Position numbers and translations under genes: made by a program. Positions 1-9,448 of a DNA stretch of 64,000 bases are shown in pieces; positions within the stretch are counted from its first letter, which is position 1, and each line of letters starts with the position of its first letter. The stretch comes from Mantamonas sphyraenae (lineage: Eukaryota > CRuMs > Mantamonadidae), in NCBI GenBank assembly GCA_026936335.1, contig JAPMXV010000059.1, forward strand, positions 62,001 to 126,000. Direction: 5' to 3'. The notes beneath the pieces are model-generated. The model saw only the letters and a program-made list of their open reading frames with translations, was not told where the DNA came from and made no database searches.

Positions 1-731
1 ACAGGATATTCCCCACGGGTGGCTCTGTGGCAGGGGAGCAGTACATTGAGTTGAGTGGCAGCAACTTTATCACCACACGTGTGCCCTCCATCAACGTGGA
101 TGGTCGTGCCTGCCTCTCCCCCACTGTCATTTCATCCACACTGGTGTCCTGTGTGACACCTGCTCGGAGCAGTGCCCTCAACTCGGATGCCCAGGTCGAC
201 GTCACTCTCCTTGATCCTGCCGGTCGCCTGGCTGTGGCCAACAATGCCTTTCGCTACCAGGCCACCTGGCCCCAGTTTGTCTCCATTTCCCCGGCCTCTG
301 TGGTCAACCAGGAGACTGCCACCATCACCATCACCGGCACAAACTTTACCTTTTTCATCAACAACAACGCCGCCACGGCGGCGAGCATCAAGGTGCTCCT
401 GGGCGACACGGAGGCCACGTCGGTCAATGCCACTAGTGACACCACCGTTGTGGCCACGGTGGCCCCCAAGCTGGCTGCTCTCAGTGCAGACGCAAAGGTC
501 GACGTGACCATTGTGGACTCGCAGGATCGCGCCGTAAAGGTGCCCGGCGGCTTTACCATTTCTGTGCCACCGACGCCGCCGCCGCCTGTGGAGCCACTGC
601 TGATCTTCTTTGCAGCTGTGCCCGTGGCCATGGCCGTGCTCTTTGTCTTTCTCAACCGCGTGTTTGGCGTCCTCCGAGGCGAGGAGAAGATTCCCGTGAT
701 TGTCATGGTGCGCCAGAGCACGCGTTCATGA
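1..731 (+). CDS. TIG/IPT-domain surface protein, C-terminal part (5' end outside window)
   Basis: The reading frame is open from base 3, so the gene begins left of the window. There is no in-frame ATG near the edge; the codon at base 27 is GTG. The visible part carries two immunoglobulin-like TIG/IPT folds. Each starts with a typical Gly-rich strand (GEQYIELSGSNF, ETATITITGTNF) and ends in a hydrophobic beta strand. A Pro-rich linker (PPTPPPPVEP) follows, then one transmembrane helix (about LLIFFAAVPVAMAVLFVF) and a short basic tail ending at TGA 731. This is the layout of a type I cell-surface protein with an extracellular TIG stalk. TIG domains are generic adhesion or binding modules, so the ligand is unknown. 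It differs from the TIG protein at 40-47 kb in having a single TM segment instead of a multi-pass end. Confidence 0.75.
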   Translation, partial: RIFPTGGSVAGEQYIELSGSNFITTRVPSINVDGRACLSPTVISSTLVSCVTPARSSALNSDAQVDVTLLDPAGRLAVANNAFRYQATWPQFVSISPASVVNQETATITITGTNFTFFINNNAATAASIKVLLGDTEATSVNATSDTTVVATVAPKLAALSADAKVDVTIVDSQDRAVKVPGGFTISVPPTPPPPVEPLLIFFAAVPVAMAVLFVFLNRVFGVLRGEEKIPVIVMVRQSTRS

Positions 732-1080
732 GGTGGGATGCGACTGTGATTGAAATACATTGCAAGACTTGTACAGGTGTGAAGCGTATTTATTTGGGGG
801 CATGGACCCGTGTGGTTTGAGAGAGTGTGGTTAAATTTTGATTGAGATGTAAATCTCGGTATGGTGTATTGCGATGTGATTTGGAGTTGAATCAAAAATT
901 AAGTGGTGGTGGAGGGTGGACATGAGAATGGTGGTAAACGCATTCGCATGCAGTCTAGCAAAGCATATTCTGAACAGATAACTCGACACGGGGCCGCATG
1001 GCGAGAGTGTGAAGCAGGCCGGACGCCTTGACCACACTTGCAGCAGCTGCACGCCACACGAAACAACAAAATCAAGAAAC
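732..1080. other. Intergenic spacer, 349 bp
   Basis: This spacer holds the 3' flank of the TIG protein and the 5' flank of the metallophosphoesterase. It is more AT-rich than the genes around it, especially about 760-910. No conserved open frame, RNA gene or repeat was recognised. An in-frame GTG at 1009 extends the next ORF upstream, but ATG 1081 directly precedes a signal-anchor-like helix and is preferred. Confidence 0.5.
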
Positions 1081-2217
1081 ATGTGGACAATGTGGCAGAT
1101 GGTGCGCATTCACTTGGTGGTGTGCATGCTGGCGGCTGTGGTGATGTTCAACTTTACGGCGAGGTGTGGGTGGACATACACGGAGGAGGAGGCGCCTGTG
1201 CGGATGCTGCTTGTGGGAGATCCTCAAATCGAAGGGAGCGACCGGCTGGAGCGGGAGGGCCTGTGGGGGATGGTTGCAATGACCCTGGACGACTGGTACA
1301 TGCGGTTTGTGAGCTGGCGGACACAGGCAGCGCTGGGACCTGCGCACGTGGTGGTTATGGGAGACGGGATGAGCAGGCAGCACCTTGCGCAGGAGGAGTT
1401 TGAGTCACGTGCGGATCGTCTGGAGTGGATGTTTGGCAAGGCAGAGGCAGGGCAGGACGAACGAGCAGTGGCGGGAGAAGGGCATGCAGTGTGGCACCTT
1501 GTGGGCAACCACGACGTGGGTTACGGCCACGAGCTCCGGGGGGAAGAGATGCGTCGGTGGGAGGGGCGTTTTGGACGTAGCAACGGGATGGTGGAACTGG
1601 ACGGCCACCGGGTGGTGTTTGTGAACGCAATGCTTGTGGACGGACGAGCAGGAGATGAAGAGGAACAGGAGGCGACGTGGGCTCACCTGCGAGCAGTGGC
1701 CAAAGCACAAGCAGAAGAGGAAAAGCCACTTGTGCTGCTGACACACATCCCTCTGTACCGTGAAGTGGGCAAGGATGGGGCGTGTGGGGAGGAGGCACAC
1801 GTGGCCATGGATGCGTTGGGACGTGTGATCCGACAGAACACCCTGAGTGCAGAGAAGAGTGCGTGGCTGCTGCAGCACCTACGCCCACGCTGGGTGCTCA
1901 GTGGACATGACCACGAAGGCTGTGTGCACACCCATCCCTTGCCCACCAAGAATGGTGGTGTTGGCATGGCTGACGTGGCTCCCACCCATGCCACCGAGAT
2001 CACCGTGCGTTCCATCATGGGCGACTACGGCGGTGGCGTCCACCTGTTTGAATTTGGTTCTGCCACACAGGCCAGTGCCCATGCACAGTGTCCCTTTGTG
2101 ACCATCCACTGGGTTGTGGGCCTCATCTGCTACGCACTCCTCATCTACTTTGACGCGGCCCTTCTTTGGGCCCTGGAAATCTTTGCCAGTGGCGGAGGCA
2201 AGCTGAAACGGGAGTAG
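1081..2217 (+). CDS. Membrane metallophosphoesterase, Cdc1/Ted1/PGAP5-like
   Basis: Single exon, 378 aa from ATG 1081. The calcineurin-like metallophosphoesterase motifs appear in order: GDPQ (metal site 1), GDGMSR in the position of the usual GDxxDxG, GNHD with a following His, THIPLYR, and GHDHEGC. Hydrophobic segments lie near the N-terminus (about residues 8-25) and near the C-terminus (a 24-residue stretch before LEIFASGG), so the catalytic domain is probably lumenal. GDPQ with two flanking TM segments is the pattern of the Cdc1/Ted1/MPPE1 group. Known members remove ethanolamine phosphate from GPI-anchor mannose in the ER/Golgi. Assignment to that subgroup is inference, and a generic transmembrane phosphoesterase is the alternative. 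The second metal motif is unusual (GDGM instead of GDxxD) and could affect metal binding. Confidence 0.75.
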   Translation: MWTMWQMVRIHLVVCMLAAVVMFNFTARCGWTYTEEEAPVRMLLVGDPQIEGSDRLEREGLWGMVAMTLDDWYMRFVSWRTQAALGPAHVVVMGDGMSRQHLAQEEFESRADRLEWMFGKAEAGQDERAVAGEGHAVWHLVGNHDVGYGHELRGEEMRRWEGRFGRSNGMVELDGHRVVFVNAMLVDGRAGDEEEQEATWAHLRAVAKAQAEEEKPLVLLTHIPLYREVGKDGACGEEAHVAMDALGRVIRQNTLSAEKSAWLLQHLRPRWVLSGHDHEGCVHTHPLPTKNGGVGMADVAPTHATEITVRSIMGDYGGGVHLFEFGSATQASAHAQCPFVTIHWVVGLICYALLIYFDAALLWALEIFASGGGKLKRE

Positions 2218-2362
2218 GGAGGAACGAGTACAGCCTAGGGTGAACCAAACCCAAGTGCCATCATGTTTGGGATGTGTGAGCTCACAATGCGCGGGTGCAC
2301 CAAAAACCGTTGCTCAGCTCAGCCGCTGTGTCTTGCGTTGACGATTGATTTCACCACACCGC

Positions 2363-4182
2363 ATGTCCACAACGCACGGCACAGCTGAGGCTGTACCCAG
2401 TGAAGCCGCTGGCATGGAGGAAGAGATGAGTGAAGAGGAGGTGGCTGCTGCTGAGGCTCTGGAGGCCGAGGTGAGTGAAGCCGGGTTTTCGAGCAAACTT
2501 GTGGCCGGAATGGCACTCACACACACACGTGCACACACGTATGCACACGTGGACGCATGCAGTTGATGGCTAGGATGCAGAATGCGTTTGTGTCGGAGCC
2601 GACATTGTTGAAGGGGGAGGAAAAGACGGCAGTGTTCGAAGGCAGCGAGCTGATGCCTGCGCACAGCCGTTCTGTGGCTGGAACGCTGTACATTACCAAC
2701 TACCGGGCCATCTTTTACCCTCTGAATGTGTCGTCTTATGTACGTAGGGGCATGTGGAGAGTTGCAAAGGGAGAGAGTGGGTGTGTTGTGTGTGCGTGTG
2801 GCTGACGCGTGCCGGTGTGCCTTTTTCCCCTGCTTCCTCCAGGACGACGCCAGCGACGCCGAAGTGCATCTGCCACTCACGTGTGTGTATGCAGTGAACA
2901 AGGTAAACACCCAGAACGCCATTGAGGTTGTGTCCAAGCTGGGAGAGCGCCACATGCTGCAGTTTGGCAGCCAACGACGACGGCAGCAGGTGTTTCACGC
3001 GCTGAGCACGAGTGTGCGTGAGAGCAGCGGAGAACGTATGTTTGCGTTTGTGAACCGGGAACAAGACGGATGGACGGGCTTGAGTGAGCAGGCAAGGGAA
3101 GCGTACGGGTGGGGCTTGTACGACGCAGAAGCAGAGTACGAGCGGTTGGGAGTGAGCGAGGAAGGCAGTGGGTGGCGTGTGAGCCATGCCAACGCAGAGT
3201 ATGCGCTGTGTGAAACGTATCCACGGGTGTTGGTGGTTCCCAGCAGCGTGAGCGACGAGGAACTGGAGGTGGTGGCGGGGTTTCGCAGCAAGGGGCGCCT
3301 GCCCACGTTGGTGTGGCGCCATCCGGCCAACACGGCCACGTTGTGTCGCTGCTCGCAGCCACGGGTGGGTATGAAACGCAGCCGGTGCGCAGAAGATGAA
3401 AAGCTGTTGGCGTGCATGAACGAGACGTGTGTGGGAGCGGACACGCTGCGGATTGTGGACGTGCGACCGAGGGTGAATGCAGTAGGCAACACGGTGATTG
3501 GCGCAGGGTTTGAAAGCACGTCGTTCTATCCCAACACGCAGTTGGATTTTATGGGCATTGAAAACATCCATGTGATGCGCACGTCGATGCAGAAGCTGAC
3601 GGAGGCGTGCCAGAGCCTACTGGCTACGGATGAGCCGTACAGCCACAGCACCAAGCTGAACGGGTTTCTGGGCGCGGTGGACGCGAGCAACTGGTTGGAT
3701 CACGTGCGCATGGTGCTGACGACGGCGGTGGGCATTGCCAGCAGCCTGGAGCGTGGCGAGAGTGTGTTGGTGCACTGCAGCGACGGGTGGGACCGCACGT
3801 CGCAAGTGATCGGGTTGGCTGAGCTCATGTTGGACGCAGAGTACCGCACGCTGCGTGGCTTCCTGCTGCTGATTGAAAAGGAGTGGCTGAGCTTTGGGCA
3901 CAAGTTCCAGACGCGGTGTGGTCATGGAGCACCGCCGGACGACCAGCAGTCGCCCATCTTTGTGCAATTCTTGGACTGCGTGTACCAACTGCTGGTCATG
4001 CAGCCCTGCCTGTTTGAATTCAACGAGAATCTGCTCCTGTGCATTGCGGAGCATGTGTACAGCTGCCGCTACGGCACGTTTCTGGCCAACTGCGAACGGG
4101 AGCGCGCAGAGCTGGCGAAGAGTACCACGTCGCTGTGGGCTTATGTGTACGCCATGATTGGTGTGGAGGAGGAGGAGGAGGG

Positions 4183-4226
<44 letters not shown>

Positions 4227-4458
4227 TGAAGGGACGGCCACACACGTGTTTGCCAATCCGTTCTATGAACGGGTCGCGGAACCCGTCATTCCCGACGTCA
4301 GTGCATCGGACATTCGCCTGTGGGAAGGCTTTTTCCTGCGTCACCGCACGCAGATGCTGCATGGCGACGCCATCATGCGCGGGCTGGCCATGAAGCGCGA
4401 GCTGCTTGAGCTCCGCGCGCGCGTGGCCGAGTTGGAAGGAGGTGGGTCTGGGCTGTGA
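2363..4458 (+). CDS. Myotubularin-family phosphoinositide 3-phosphatase
   Basis: Exons by phase: 2363-2470, 2563-2739, 2843-4144 and 4225-4458. The order is an acidic N-terminus, a PH-GRAM domain (KGEEKTAVFEGSE, GTLYITNYRAIFYP), then the myotubularin phosphatase domain with the intact CX5R signature VHCSDGWDRTSQ and Asp in the loop. An active enzyme is therefore expected. The family dephosphorylates PI3P and PI(3,5)P2 on endosomal membranes. The last exon restores the expected family C-terminus (FANPFYERV...LWEGFFLRH) and ends in a short heptad-like helix (KRELLELRARVAELEGG). The 3' intron is inferred. Without it, translation enters an Ser run in the wrong frame and stops at 4393, losing this end. 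Splicing from 4145 joins SLWAY to REGTATHVFANPFY, which matches the spacing in animal MTMRs. The second exon could also start at 2581. Confidence 0.88.
4186..4224 (+). repeat. (CAG)13 microsatellite at a predicted 3' splice site
   Basis: Thirteen perfect CAG units sit at the end of the last predicted intron of the myotubularin gene, directly before CGTGAAGGG. Every unit offers an AG acceptor in the same phase. Using an upstream unit would add Gln residues without changing frame. Confidence 0.9.
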
Positions 4459-4587
4459 CAAGAGAACAATGGACAGGGAAGATATCAATGCATGCAGTAA
4501 CAAGAACTGGTGGGAGGCAGCGTTGGGGAACGGATGGATGCGAAAATTCATGGGTTCATTCTCGCGTCAGGCGCTGTTGGAAAGGAT

Positions 4588-7500
4588 TTAGCAGTGCTTG
4601 AGGAAGCGGACCTTCTGCTTGCCGTCCTTGGTCTTGTAGACCTTGCGCTCGACCTTGCACTGAGCCTGGAACTCGTTGACGCAGCGGGCGTAGTTGCCGT
4701 GGTGCACGTTCTTCACCTTGGCGAAGCAGTACTTGAGGACCATGTTCTTGTTGTTGCGCCACTTGAACTTGCGCAGGAGCTGCTGGTGACGGACACGGAT
4801 CTTCTCCTTCTCCTGGCGGACGTAGCTGCGGCGGACGCGCAGGTACCACGAGTGGGCGGACATCAGATTGCGGTGCAGGCCGCGCTTGAAGCTACGGCTC
4901 TTCTGCTTCAGCTCCTTGTTGGCCTTCTTGATGACGGCGCGAGCCTTCTTGATCTGATGCTGGGCAGCCTTCTGCTTCTTCTGGTTGGCAGCCAGGACGC
5001 GCTTGCCGTGGTCGCGGCGGGCACGCACGGTGCGGGTCAGGTGGTGCATGCGGTTCCTGTAGTCGGCGCGAGCACGGGCCAGCTTGCGCAGGTACATGCG
5101 GTGCAGGTGGGCAAGGTAGGCGTGGTTGCCGGCGTTGAACCAAGTGAGGTGCTTCTTGTGCAGCTTGCGGATCACGTGCTTGTGGGCCACGTTCTTGTTG
5201 TAGTAGGCGACCTTGCGGCGGATGCACTGGAAGTAGGCGTGGTTGCTAGCCTTCTTGGCCTTGATGCACTGCTGAGCGTACTTGCGGCGCAGCGAGGCAA
5301 AGTGGACCTTGCGCAGAGCAGAGTTGGCGCGAGCCTTCCAGCCCTTCCAGTTCTTGCCCTTGCCCTTGGTGGCGGACTTGGCGCGCAGGTACCACTCGAC
5401 CTGGTCCAGGACGCAGTCGTAGTAGCGAGCACGGCCGTAGTTCAGGTGCTGCGAGCAGCGAGCCTTGATGGCCTTGGCGCGCTTGTTGTTCTTGACGCGG
5501 CGCAGAGCCTGGTGGGCCTTGGTGACCCAGCCGTGCCAGTTGTTGCGGTGGCCCTGGTGACGGCACAGACCACGCGAGCTGAGGGCGTACATGGTCGGGG
5601 CGATCACGCGGACGTCCATCCAGCGGTAGTTGCCGTGGCGGCGGCGGTAGATCTGCATCTTGGTGTGGTACGGGAGCTTGACCTGGATGTGCGACTTGCC
5701 GTGCGGGTTGATCGTGTGGATCTTGCGGTTGCCGTAGAAGACCTGGACGCCGTCGTTGAGGCCGCGGTTGCCCCACGGAGCCATGAAGGAGATGTGGGTC
5801 TTGACCGTGAGCTTCTTGTACTGGAAGAGAGTGTTCCAGCCCTGGAAGTTGTACAGGTTGTAGTTGCGGCGGTCAAAGGTGTTGTAGTGCGGGTCACCGT
5901 GGGCAAAGCACGACTTGGTGCTCATGTTGCCGAAGCGGACGGTGTCGACGACGCAGTCGTAGAACTGGGCGGCGTTGTTCTGGCGCTTCCAGTGCTGGCA
6001 CTGACCGTTGATGTAGTTGCGCAGGGTCGGGTTCATCTTGGCCATCTGCTTGTTGGCACGCTTGTACCAGACAGGCGAGTTCTGGGCGGTACCGCGGTGG
6101 ACGCACAGACCGGACGACTTGGCAGCGACACCGCGGGCGGCGTGCACGTAGACGTTCTGGTAGGGCACCTGGCAGTTGCGGCCCCAGCAGGCGTTATGGA
6201 CCTTGACGTAGCCACCCGGGATGTTGTGGCGCTCGGTGCGGCGGTTGTGGGCAAAGCGCTTGATGAGCTTGTTGCCCTTGTACAGGCGGGTCTCCTTGTT
6301 CAGACCACGGTTACCGAACGGGTTGCGCTGGTAGACCAGGGTGCGCAGGGTGTAGCCACCGTACTTCCACAGGGTCATCCAGCCGTACTTGCCGTAGATG
6401 TTGAAAGCCTTGCCGTTGAAGGTGCGGTAGTGCGGGTCACCGGTGCTGTAGCACATCTGAGAGCGGCCCATGTACTCTTCGTAGAGATCGAGGGCGCAGT
6501 CGTAGTACCAAGAACGGCCGTTGGAGCCGAACTTCTGCAGGAACTTGCCACAGTGGCTGCGGATGTGGTTCTTCTCGCCGGCGCTGAGGTAGGGGCGGGC
6601 CAGCAGGGCGTTGGTCTTGTGCACCCACGACATGTCGTTGTTGGCGTTACCGCGGTGACGGCACAGACCGGACGAGCGGTTGGCCAGCGAGGCGCTGACG
6701 GTCACACGGATGTCCAGCCAGTAGAAGCCGGCGTGCACGTGGTTGTAGCAGTCGATGGTGGCGCTCTTGTAGTTGAAGCGCTTGTGCTTGGGCTGGCCGC
6801 GGGCGGCAGTGCACAGACGGCGGCGCTGCTTGGTCTTCTCATCGTAGCCGTCGAGGGCGTAGTTGAGACCGCGGTCACGCCAGATGCGCGGGTACATGCG
6901 CACGTACGTCTTGAGCGAATAGCCGGGGAAGTTGGCCAGAGAGTACCAGCCGGTCATGCCGTACATGTTGAACGCACGACCGTCAAAGGTGTTGTAATGC
7001 GGGTCACCGTGGGCCACGCAAGTCTTCTTGGCAGCCTCGTCGGCGTCCTCGATCTCCTCGGGCTCGGCGTCCAGAGCAGCGTACGTCTCCTTCAGAGTGG
7101 CCAGATCGGTGCCTGCGTAGGCAGCGGTCTCGGACAGCATCTCTGTGTGTCGCGTGTCCGCGATGGTGGTGATGGTGCGTGTCAGCGTCTATGGGGCGGC
7201 AAGGACCCACACATTTTTTGGCCAGAGGGCGAAAAAAAAAACGCGCGGAGCCAGCCGTCACGCTTTTTTTCCTTGTGACCCCGAGACCTCCACACGCAGC
7301 AAACGCGCACACGCATACGCGTACACACATACGTGTGTGCCGACGACGTGGAGACGCCTGCGCGCAACACGTGCGTGTGCATGCGATGTCCGCATGTGCA
7401 TCTCACACTGCGCAGGCGCGTCGCGTTTGTTGCGAATCGAGGACGGGGGAGGAAGGAAAAAAAAACGCTCCTCCTTTCCGCTGCCGTTTCCGGCTGCGTT

Positions 7501-7990
7501 TGCGTGCTGCACACGAGAGTGCGCGGAACATAAACATATGCAACGGGTGCATGGGACACAGGGCAAGGCAGTCATGCTACTTACCGTCGCTCTCGGCAAC
7601 GTTCTCGGTCTCCTCGGTGGACTGGACGTCCTCCTCGCCGGCCGATTCGTACTCCAGCGGATCGTAGTTATCCATCGCAAGCTGGTCCTCCTTGAAGGGG
7701 GCCTCGGCCTCAGCCTCAACCTCACCCATCTTCTCGGGAGCCTCGACCTGCAGGTCAACCTCCGTCGGTTCCTCCTCATCTGCAATGGCACGCTCGTGTC
7801 AGCCTCGCAAAACGGTGACCAAAAATGCGTGCAACTTCGAGAAAAAAACGCTGCCAATTTCCCTCTCGGCCCAACGCCGCCGCAATCAGGGACAGCACAG
7901 TGCAAACGTACAGTCAAGTCCGACCGAGTCAAAGTCGGCAATCACGGCACCTGCCGTGATAAGCATCAGCAGAAACAAAGTCTTGATCAT
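4588..7990 (-). CDS. Secreted cationic protein with three vWD-like modules and a basic helical tail
   Basis: Exons on the minus strand: 7990-7912, 7779-7585 and 7142-4588. Both junctions are phase 1 and fit exactly (T+AT, G+AG). The product is about 940 aa. Exon 1 encodes a signal peptide (MIKTLFLLMLITAGAVIA). Exon 2 is strongly acidic (Glu/Asp-rich, about 65 residues). Exon 3 has three related modules, each starting C-x3-GDPHYxTF and containing GLCxHxG plus a later YYDC or FYDC block. These resemble von Willebrand type D folds with the first Cys of C8. The last 250 or so residues are a Lys/Arg/His-rich helical tail with scattered Cys. The vWD canonical GLCGN is replaced by GLCRHRGN, GLCVHRGT or GLCRHQGH. 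The function is unknown: extracellular matrix, mucus-like or antimicrobial roles are possible. The 442-nt second intron holds only homopolymer and CA-type sequence. Confidence 0.8.
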
Positions 7991-8160
7991 TTGTTTGCTC
8001 TTTTCGATGGTGCTTGAAGCGCATCGGCTCCAACTGCCTCACATGCCACCATAGAGTTGCACGTCTCTCCCCCTCCCTCTCCCTCTCCATTTCCCCGCAT
8101 TGATCTCTCTGCTGTGCCTCCCATCCCTCCAACCAACCCACACCAACTCGGCACCGACGA

Positions 8161-8751
8161 ATGTCCAACTCGCTGCTGCGTCCTGGCCGCACGGCATTTC
8201 TCTTGTGCGATGTCCAGGAACGATTCCGCAAGGTGATCCACTGCATGCCTGCAGTGATGCAAGTGTCCAATCAGCTTGTGTCAGCCTCCAACGTCCTCGA
8301 CCTGCCTGTGCTGGTCACCGAACACCTGCCCAACACCTTTGGCCCCACCGTGGCCGACATCGACCTCTCCACAAGTACCAAGACACACATTGTGTCCAAA
8401 AGCTCCTTTTCCATGTGCAACGACGACACCATGGATCTCCTGCGCTTCCACGACGACTTTGTCGACCGCGACCAGATCGTCCTCTTTGGCATCGAAGCAC
8501 ACGTCTGCGTCATGCAAACTGCCCTCGATCTCCTCCACAACGACTACACCGTCCATTTGGCCATCGATGCAACCTCTTCCCAACGCCAGTACGACCGCAC
8601 CGCCGCCTTCCAACGCCTTCAGAACGCAGGTGCCGTTCTCACCACCTCCGAGAGCCTCCTCTTTGAACTCATGCAGGACGCCACAAATCCAGCACTCAAA
8701 AAGCTCCTTCCTATGCTCAAGGAAGCACGTATCGACCCTGGCCTCATGTGA
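8161..8751 (+). CDS. Isochorismatase-family cysteine hydrolase (ISOC1/2-like)
   Basis: Single exon, 196 aa, starting at ATG 8161. The isochorismatase-like fold is complete. It has Asp in LLCDVQERF, Lys in IVSKSSFSM, and nucleophile Cys in GIEAHVCVMQTALDLL, the last preceded by a cis-peptide-type segment. This matches the Asp-Lys-Cys triad of the family. Length and motif spacing are those of the short eukaryotic ISOC1/ISOC2 type, not the plant/bacterial nicotinamidases, which carry extra metal-binding residues. The natural substrate of this subgroup is not known, so only a general hydrolase role can be assigned; no targeting signal is visible. The start lies 170 bp from the divergent start of the vWD-like gene at 7990, so the two may share a promoter. 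A TG repeat follows the stop codon. Confidence 0.88.
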   Translation: MSNSLLRPGRTAFLLCDVQERFRKVIHCMPAVMQVSNQLVSASNVLDLPVLVTEHLPNTFGPTVADIDLSTSTKTHIVSKSSFSMCNDDTMDLLRFHDDFVDRDQIVLFGIEAHVCVMQTALDLLHNDYTVHLAIDATSSQRQYDRTAAFQRLQNAGAVLTTSESLLFELMQDATNPALKKLLPMLKEARIDPGLM

Positions 8752-8758
8752 GTGAGCG

Positions 8759-8781
8759 AGTGTGTGTGTGTGTGTGTGTGT
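8759..8781 (+). repeat. (GT)n microsatellite
   Basis: A run of about eleven GT units immediately follows the stop of the isochorismatase-like gene. It separates that gene from the convergent EF-hand gene, whose stop is at 8813. Confidence 0.85.
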
Positions 8782-8812
8782 CCCAGAAACACAACCTCTC
8801 CGTTCTGCCTGT

Positions 8813-9412
8813 TCATTCGTCGCTCCTCGACCACAGCCCGTCGTCTTGAGGGCGCAGGGCACGGTACTTGACCATCCTGCGTGCATCGCGTTTGGCTGCC
8901 TCTTCATCCTCGTGCTGATAGAAGGCCTGCAGGCGTGATTCGTGTCCGGTGCGCTTGGCTTCGGTGACCGCACGCCGTTGAGAGCGTCGTGCGTTGTCCT
9001 CCTGCGCCGCCACGTTGACACCCGACCCGTTTGTGGTTTGCCATCGTGTCTCTGCGTCGTTGTCTGCTGCAAACGCACTGCCATCCACGCCGCTCACCAG
9101 ACCCGTCGTGTCGGTGTACCGCTGCGTGGCAAACCGTCCTCGTCGCACACGTGCTGCCCGCACACTCGCATCCACCTCACTGCCACCCAACGCCACCTGC
9201 GACCGATTCTTTCGGCGTCGTCGTTCCATCCGTTCCACCACCGCACTTGCGGAAGACTTGGAGCTGTGGGACAACGACGATGACGACGAGGATGATGACA
9301 AGGATGATGGGTTGCCATCCAACTGCACTCCCGTCCTTCGTCCCCTGCCATGGCCATCATCCTCATTATCCTCACTGGCATTCTTTGCGTTGGCAATGCT
9401 TCCATCCTGCTG

Positions 9413-9448
<36 letters not shown>

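Noticed and set aside
4145-4393. Direct reading of the CAG tract as poly-Ser and a stop at 4393 in the myotubularin gene
   Set aside because: It loses the conserved myotubularin C-terminus found in another frame; an 80-nt intron restores it.
4510-7278. 922-codon ORF on the plus strand with many Leu/Val/Ala residues
   Set aside because: It is the exact antisense of the vWD-like gene; the minus strand has a signal peptide, phased introns and repeated domains, the plus frame has none.
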